A stretch of 7,208 nucleotides of DNA from Lachnospiraceae bacterium UBA1778 (GTDB lineage Bacteria; Bacillota; Clostridia; Lachnospirales; Lachnospiraceae): positions 1,364-8,571 of the forward strand of contig DCGM01000098.1 in the NCBI GenBank assembly GCA_002315255.1, in the 5' to 3' direction. The notes beneath the pieces were generated by a model. It worked only from the letters and a program-made list of their open reading frames with translations, made no database searches and was not told where the DNA came from. Each line of letters starts with the position of its first letter. Within the stretch, counting starts at the first letter, position 1. A program made the position numbers and the translations under genes. Below are positions 6,306-7,208 of the stretch, piece by piece.

Positions 6306-6321
6306 CAGCTGATGCTATACT
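6293..6321 (+). promoter_or_regulatory. Sigma-A promoter of clpB
   Basis: A perfect -35 hexamer TTGACA (6293-6298), a 17-bp spacer and TATACT (6316-6321, five of six matches) make this the strongest promoter of the window. Transcription should start near 6328, giving a leader of about 36 bases that contains AGGAGGTG (6351-6358). The -35 box lies inside the CIRCE element, so HrcA should block polymerase binding directly. Confidence 0.9.
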
Positions 6322-6336
6322 GACAGCATATCAGCT
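6307..6336. promoter_or_regulatory. Second inverted repeat around the clpB -10 box
   Basis: AGCTGAT (6307-6313) and ATCAGCT (6330-6336) are perfect 7-bp inverted arms separated by 16 bp, with a further GCT/AGC match inside (6314-6316 and 6325-6327). The centre holds the -10 box and the likely transcription start. It lies just after CIRCE and does not match CtsR or other heat-shock operators I know. A regulatory role is only a possibility. Confidence 0.35.
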
Positions 6337-6363
6337 TGAACGCCTTAAAAAGGAGGTGTTTTT

Positions 6364-7208
6364 ATGAATATCAGCAAATTTACGCAAAAATCGATAGAAG
6401 CCGTGCAAGCTTGCGAAAAGATCGCGCACGACTATGGAAACCAGGAGATTGACCAGGAGCATCTTCTCTATTCGCTTCTGAAGCAGGAGGATTCGCTTCT
6501 CGGAAAACTGATCACGAAGATGGAAATTGACCTTCCGTATTTTACGGGCGCTGTCGAAAAAATCGTCGCGAAGCAGGTGAAGGTTCAGGGCGCGGGCCAG
6601 GCCTATGTCAGCGGTCCGCTCAATGATGTCCTCATCGGCGCGGAAGACGAAGCGAAGGCGATGGGCGATGAGTATATCTCGGTCGAGCATCTCTTCCTCA
6701 CGATGATCCGGAAACCGAACAGCGAACTGAAAGCGCTTTTTAAAGAATTCGGCATTACGCGTGACCGGTTCCTTACTGCGCTTTCCTCTGTCCGCGGCAA
6801 TCAGCGGGTGACCACCGATTCGCCGGAGGATACCTATGACGTCCTGTCGAAATACGGCCGCGATCTCGTCGAAGTTGCGAAAGAGCAGAAGCTCGACCCG
6901 GTCATTGGAAGAGACGAAGAAATCCGAAATGTAGTGCGGATTCTGTCTAGAAAAACGAAGAATAACCCGGTCCTCATCGGTGAACCGGGCGTCGGTAAGA
7001 CCGCCGTCGTCGAGGGGCTCGCGCAGCGTATCGTCCGGGGCGATGTTCCGGAATCCTTAAAGGATAAGAAGCTCTTCTCGCTCGACATGGGCGCGCTGGT
7101 CGCAGGCGCGAAATACCGCGGCGAATTTGAGGAGCGTCTGAAGGCCGTTCTGGAGGAGGTCAAAAAGTCCGACGGACGCATCATTCTGTTTATTGATGAG
7201 CTGCACAC
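6364..7208 (+). CDS. clpB: ATP-dependent chaperone ClpB, N-terminal part (cut by window end)
   Basis: The first 281 complete codons of the ClpB disaggregase, a hexameric AAA+ protein that works with DnaK/DnaJ to extract proteins from aggregates. Residues 1 to about 145 form the Clp N-domain, with two related helical repeats (HLLYSLL and HLFLTMI each follow the typical position). The linker contains LDPVIGRDEEI, and the first ATPase domain shows Walker A GEPGVGKT at 206-213 and Walker B IILFIDE at 273-279. The stretch DMGALVAGAKYRGEFEERL is characteristic of the family and fits ClpB better than ClpC, given the N-domain and the DPVIGRDEEI context. The middle coiled coil that would settle ClpB versus ClpA/C lies beyond the window. 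The start ATG 6364 has AGGAGGTG at 6351-6358, five bases upstream. It is controlled by the CIRCE element. Confidence 0.93.
   Translation, partial: MNISKFTQKSIEAVQACEKIAHDYGNQEIDQEHLLYSLLKQEDSLLGKLITKMEIDLPYFTGAVEKIVAKQVKVQGAGQAYVSGPLNDVLIGAEDEAKAMGDEYISVEHLFLTMIRKPNSELKALFKEFGITRDRFLTALSSVRGNQRVTTDSPEDTYDVLSKYGRDLVEVAKEQKLDPVIGRDEEIRNVVRILSRKTKNNPVLIGEPGVGKTAVVEGLAQRIVRGDVPESLKDKKLFSLDMGALVAGAKYRGEFEERLKAVLEEVKKSDGRIILFIDELH

Noticed and set aside
6271..6380. TCAGCAAATT present twice, exactly 100 bp apart (6271-6280 and 6371-6380)
   Set aside because: The second copy encodes ISKF at the ClpB N-terminus, and a 10-base match in AT-rich sequence is most simply chance. It does not extend on either side.
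6834..7208. Ser/Arg-rich minus-strand frame at the window end
   Set aside because: It is a shadow of the conserved ClpB ATPase domain on the plus strand.

Overview
The window looks like chromosomal DNA of a Gram-positive, clostridia-like bacterium (Bacillota), plausibly Lachnospiraceae. The grounds are strong AGGAGG-type ribosome binding sites, sigma-A type promoters, an HrcA/CIRCE operator in front of clpB, and a set of housekeeping proteins whose types are familiar from Clostridia. The placement is inferred from gene style and was not tested by a search. There are no insertion sequences, RNA genes, CRISPR arrays or phage genes. All recognised genes lie on the + strand and there is no sign of recent transfer.

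Layout: positions 1-65 hold the last codons of an unidentified gene with an acidic tail. A strong intrinsic terminator follows at 113-144. A promoter at 192-220, with an inverted repeat over its -10 box, then drives a tightly packed four-gene operon (246-5641): a PHP-domain metal-dependent phosphoesterase, a GreA/GreB-family elongation factor with a longer than usual N-terminus, an M32 zinc carboxypeptidase, and an 811-residue XPD/DinG-type iron-sulphur helicase fused to an N-terminal PD-(D/E)XK (Cas4/AddB-like) nuclease domain. The gene junctions are 1 bp, 26 bp and a 4-bp ATGA overlap, so cotranscription and translational coupling are likely.

The 3' end of the helicase gene runs into a 34-bp tandem repeat (5617-5699). 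The next promoter (5700-5728) lies directly after it and serves a small protein with three predicted membrane segments (5801-6151), which ends at a clear intrinsic terminator (6180-6217). A separate transcription unit then starts with a near-perfect CIRCE operator overlapping the -35 box of a consensus promoter, followed by clpB. The disaggregase gene is cut by the window edge after 281 codons.

Functionally the operon combines a Gre factor (rescue of backtracked RNA polymerase), a nuclease-helicase (probable DNA repair or R-loop/replication role), a phosphoesterase and a peptidase. A shared process is not evident from sequence. The least ordinary items are the nuclease-helicase fusion, the 34-bp tandem repeat at its stop codon, and the clpB promoter, where the only CIRCE mismatch is the base that completes the -35 hexamer.
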